Below, piece after piece: positions 38,990 to 40,514 of a stretch of 40,514 nucleotides of DNA. This DNA comes from a virus. A program made the translations under genes and the position numbers. The DNA is taken from the IMG/VR virus record IMGVR_UViG_3300046513_000272, positions 1-40,514 of that record. One strand, 5' to 3'. The notes below the pieces were generated by a model, which was given only the letters and a program-made list of their open reading frames with translations, did no database searches and was not told where the DNA came from. The first letter of the stretch is position 1. Each line of letters starts with the position of its first letter.

Positions 38990-40160
38990 TCATCCAGCGC
39001 GCGCGCGCCCGCCCGCCGCCCCCATCTTCCCGAACGCCGGCATGCACGGATGCGGCTCGAACACTACGCGGCAATCCAGCACTGCTGGCAGACCTGAGGA
39101 CAGCGCGCGTTCCAGCGCGGGCTTCACCTGCTCGCGCTCGGTCACGCGTTCGCCGTAGCAGCCGAATCCGCGCGCGATCCCGGCATAGTCGGTGCCCGCC
39201 AGGTCGACGCCGAATTCGAACGATTTGTTGCGTCGTTGCCCGGCGCGGATGACGCCCCACGCCTCATTGTTATGGATGATGTTCACCACCGGCAGCTGGT
39301 AGCGCCGGGCCGTGTCCATTTCCTGCAGCATGAATCCGAACGCGCCGTCACCCGTGATGTTGAATACCGGTTGGTCCGGGTGGACCAGCTTGAGCGCAAG
39401 GGCATAGGGCAAGCCGAAGCCGAGCTGCGCCATGCCCGGATCATGGAAGCGGGTGCGCAGCGCCAGGGCGGGTGTCAGTTCGTTGCTCCAGAAGCTAGTG
39501 TGTCCTCCGTCATAGGTCACCGAGGCATCAGGAGGCAGTTGCGCGGCGATGGACACCGCCAGCGCCGCCGGATGCATGGGCGTACCCGATGCGGTACTCA
39601 AGCGGGCCACCTGCTGATGATAATGCCGGTATTCCGCGACGAGTCCGGCTAGCCATTCGCTGCTGCCCTGCGCGCGATCCGGCCGCAGCAGTTTCAGCAA
39701 TTCGGTGAGGGCAACCGCGGCATCCGCACAGATGCCAACCGCGGCATCCGCACAGATGCCAACCGAGACGGGTGCATTGGCGCCGATCGTGGCGGGATTG
39801 ACGTCGATATGGATCAGCTTCTGCGAACGCTTGACCATGGCACCGTGCTCGTTCCAGAGCCAGGACGAGAAACGGCAACCGACCGCCAGGATGACATCGG
39901 CTTCATCGAAGGCGCGCATCAGTGCTGGGCCGCCGATCACGCCGCCGTGGCCGACGAAATTCGGATGCGTGGTTGGATGGCGCCGATGCCCATCTGCGTG
40001 GAGGTCGCCGCGCCGTTGATGGCGGACGCAATCGCCTGCGCCTGTGGCGCCGCCTGCGCCGCGACCACCCCGTCGCCGGCGATGATCAGCGGCCGTTTCG
40101 CATTTTCCAGGAGCGCGGCGGCGGCCTCCAGCGCGTGGCGGGCCGCCGGCATCATGGAGC
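38990..40160 (-). pseudogene. TPP-dependent enzyme pseudogene (acetolactate synthase-like), truncated and frameshifted
   Basis: The C-terminal TPP-binding domain is intact, with GDGAFGFMLQEMDTARRYQL and NIIHNNEAWGVI, as in acetolactate synthase or benzoylformate decarboxylase-type enzymes. The central domain reads 'RHALEAAAALLENAKRPLII' then AGDG in one frame down to about 39976, and resumes THPNFVGHGGVIGGPALMRA in another, so one base is missing near 39975. The N-terminal domain (about 180 residues) is absent beyond about 40160. This is a decayed host gene. Confidence 0.82.
39712..39759. repeat. 24-bp tandem duplication in the TPP pseudogene
   Basis: Two exact 24-bp units (39712-39735 and 39736-39759) encode a doubled VGICADAA. 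It is in frame, probably a recent slippage event in a gene no longer under selection. Confidence 0.85.
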
Positions 40161-40395
40161 TTGATCGTGTGTGAACCAAATGTTGGCAATTGCATCAAAA
40201 GGTGCGTCCGGGGAGCTTCGTCGCTATAGGTTGATTGACCAAACTGCCGAGCAACGGGGAAATGGTTGTTACCGCGAAAACCAAACGGTAATGAATCAAG
40301 ACTCAAGCTTGGACGGTGAACGGCGTCATTGATCCCCGGCGCGCAGCATGGCCGCGTGAGCGTACATGTGCACACATTTTCGATAGCAGGGGATC
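40161..40395. other. non-coding host DNA between pseudogene and NTF2-like gene
   Basis: No convincing gene is seen. An operator-like stretch, AAAACCAAACGGTAAT (40277-40292), matches the prophage operator at 13 of 16 positions but lies outside attR. The junction near 40160, where the pseudogene similarity stops, may mark a deletion or old insertion; no IS ends recognised. Confidence 0.5.
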
Positions 40396-40514
40396 ATGAA
40401 CGAGCAAGCAAATATCGAACTGCTCAAACAGGGGTATGACGCGTACGGCAAAGGCGACATCCAGCGTCTGCTCGGCATGTTTGCGCAAGACATCGATTGG
40501 GATCTACCGGAGGT
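40396..40514 (+). CDS. NTF2/SnoaL-like protein, N-terminal part (runs off window)
   Basis: ATG 40396 follows AGGGG. The first 39 codons begin MNEQANIELLKQGYDAYGKG, then DIQRLLGMFAQDIDWDLPE, the standard start of SnoaL-like/NTF2-fold proteins related to ketosteroid isomerase. Function cannot be told from this fragment. Host gene. Confidence 0.8.
   Translation, partial: MNEQANIELLKQGYDAYGKGDIQRLLGMFAQDIDWDLPE

Overview
The window holds one essentially complete temperate-phage genome (a lambda-like siphophage prophage of about 38.7 kb) integrated in the 3' end of a CAT-anticodon tRNA gene directly downstream of rpoD in a GC-rich betaproteobacterium. The RpoD C-terminus, the rpoD-terminator-tRNA order and the general gene style suggest Oxalobacteraceae (Massilia/Janthinobacterium/Duganella type); this is inference, because only about 2 kb of host DNA is visible. 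A 48-bp direct repeat with one mismatch marks attL (200-247) and attR (38868-38915). Exact copies of a 12-bp putative integrase arm site (TTTTCCGCAAAA) lie inside both ends.

Left arm (317-5695, minus strand): a tightly coupled operon encoding, in transcription order, two small unknown proteins, a large ParB-like protein with a C-terminal H-NS-type DNA-binding motif, a small coiled-coil protein, a 3'-5' exonuclease, a basic ribbon-helix-helix-like protein, a DUF4224 protein and the tyrosine integrase. Immunity region (5700-7290): two promoters with near-identical inverted architecture (TTGAC-N18-TAATAT, overlapped by ATTACYAAAYGGTAAT-type operators) fire left and right around a short HTH repressor that has no self-cleavage domain. 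A near-consensus LexA box precedes a 50-codon ORF convergent with the repressor, which suggests an SOS-induced antirepressor switch. The rightward promoter appears to give a leaderless mRNA for a Cro/YdaS-like protein.

Early right region (7289-12776): a YmfL-like regulator, an unknown protein, a 1023-aa Toprim-primase/helicase with an inserted FtsK-gamma-like winged helix, an iteron cluster that may be the replication origin, and a candidate Q-like late regulator. The Q-like gene ends on a strong late promoter that is followed by terminators, as in lambda Q/pR'/tR'.

Late region (13072-34785, plus strand): a possible minor tail/connector protein, a putative Acb2/Tad1-type anti-CBASS protein, a candidate cos region, terminase small and large subunits, gpW-like joiner, portal, a protease/major-capsid fusion, decoration protein, head-tail joiners, tail tube, frameshifted tail chaperones (A AAA AAC slippery site), a lipoprotein moron whose start site is buried in a 12-bp hairpin, tape measure, tail-tip proteins, gpJ-like hub, beta-helix tailspike, and a lysis cassette (membrane protein/holin, GH19 endolysin, Rz with nested Rz1).

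Right-end accessory region (34854-38746): an orphan Dam-type methylase preceded by a phage-repressor operator, a type VI secretion cargo operon (Hcp, Rap1a/Tai-like immunity protein, Tae4 amidase), a small unknown gene, and a lone SOS-controlled imuA without imuB or dnaE2. An 18-bp palindrome (consensus TGTGCAGACGTCTGCACA) recurs six times across the prophage, in coding and non-coding DNA, and is a candidate binding site for the ParB/H-NS-like protein. Right of attR are the old tRNA terminator, a decayed TPP-enzyme pseudogene and the start of an NTF2-like gene. No sequence search was run; family names rest on motif and layout recognition.
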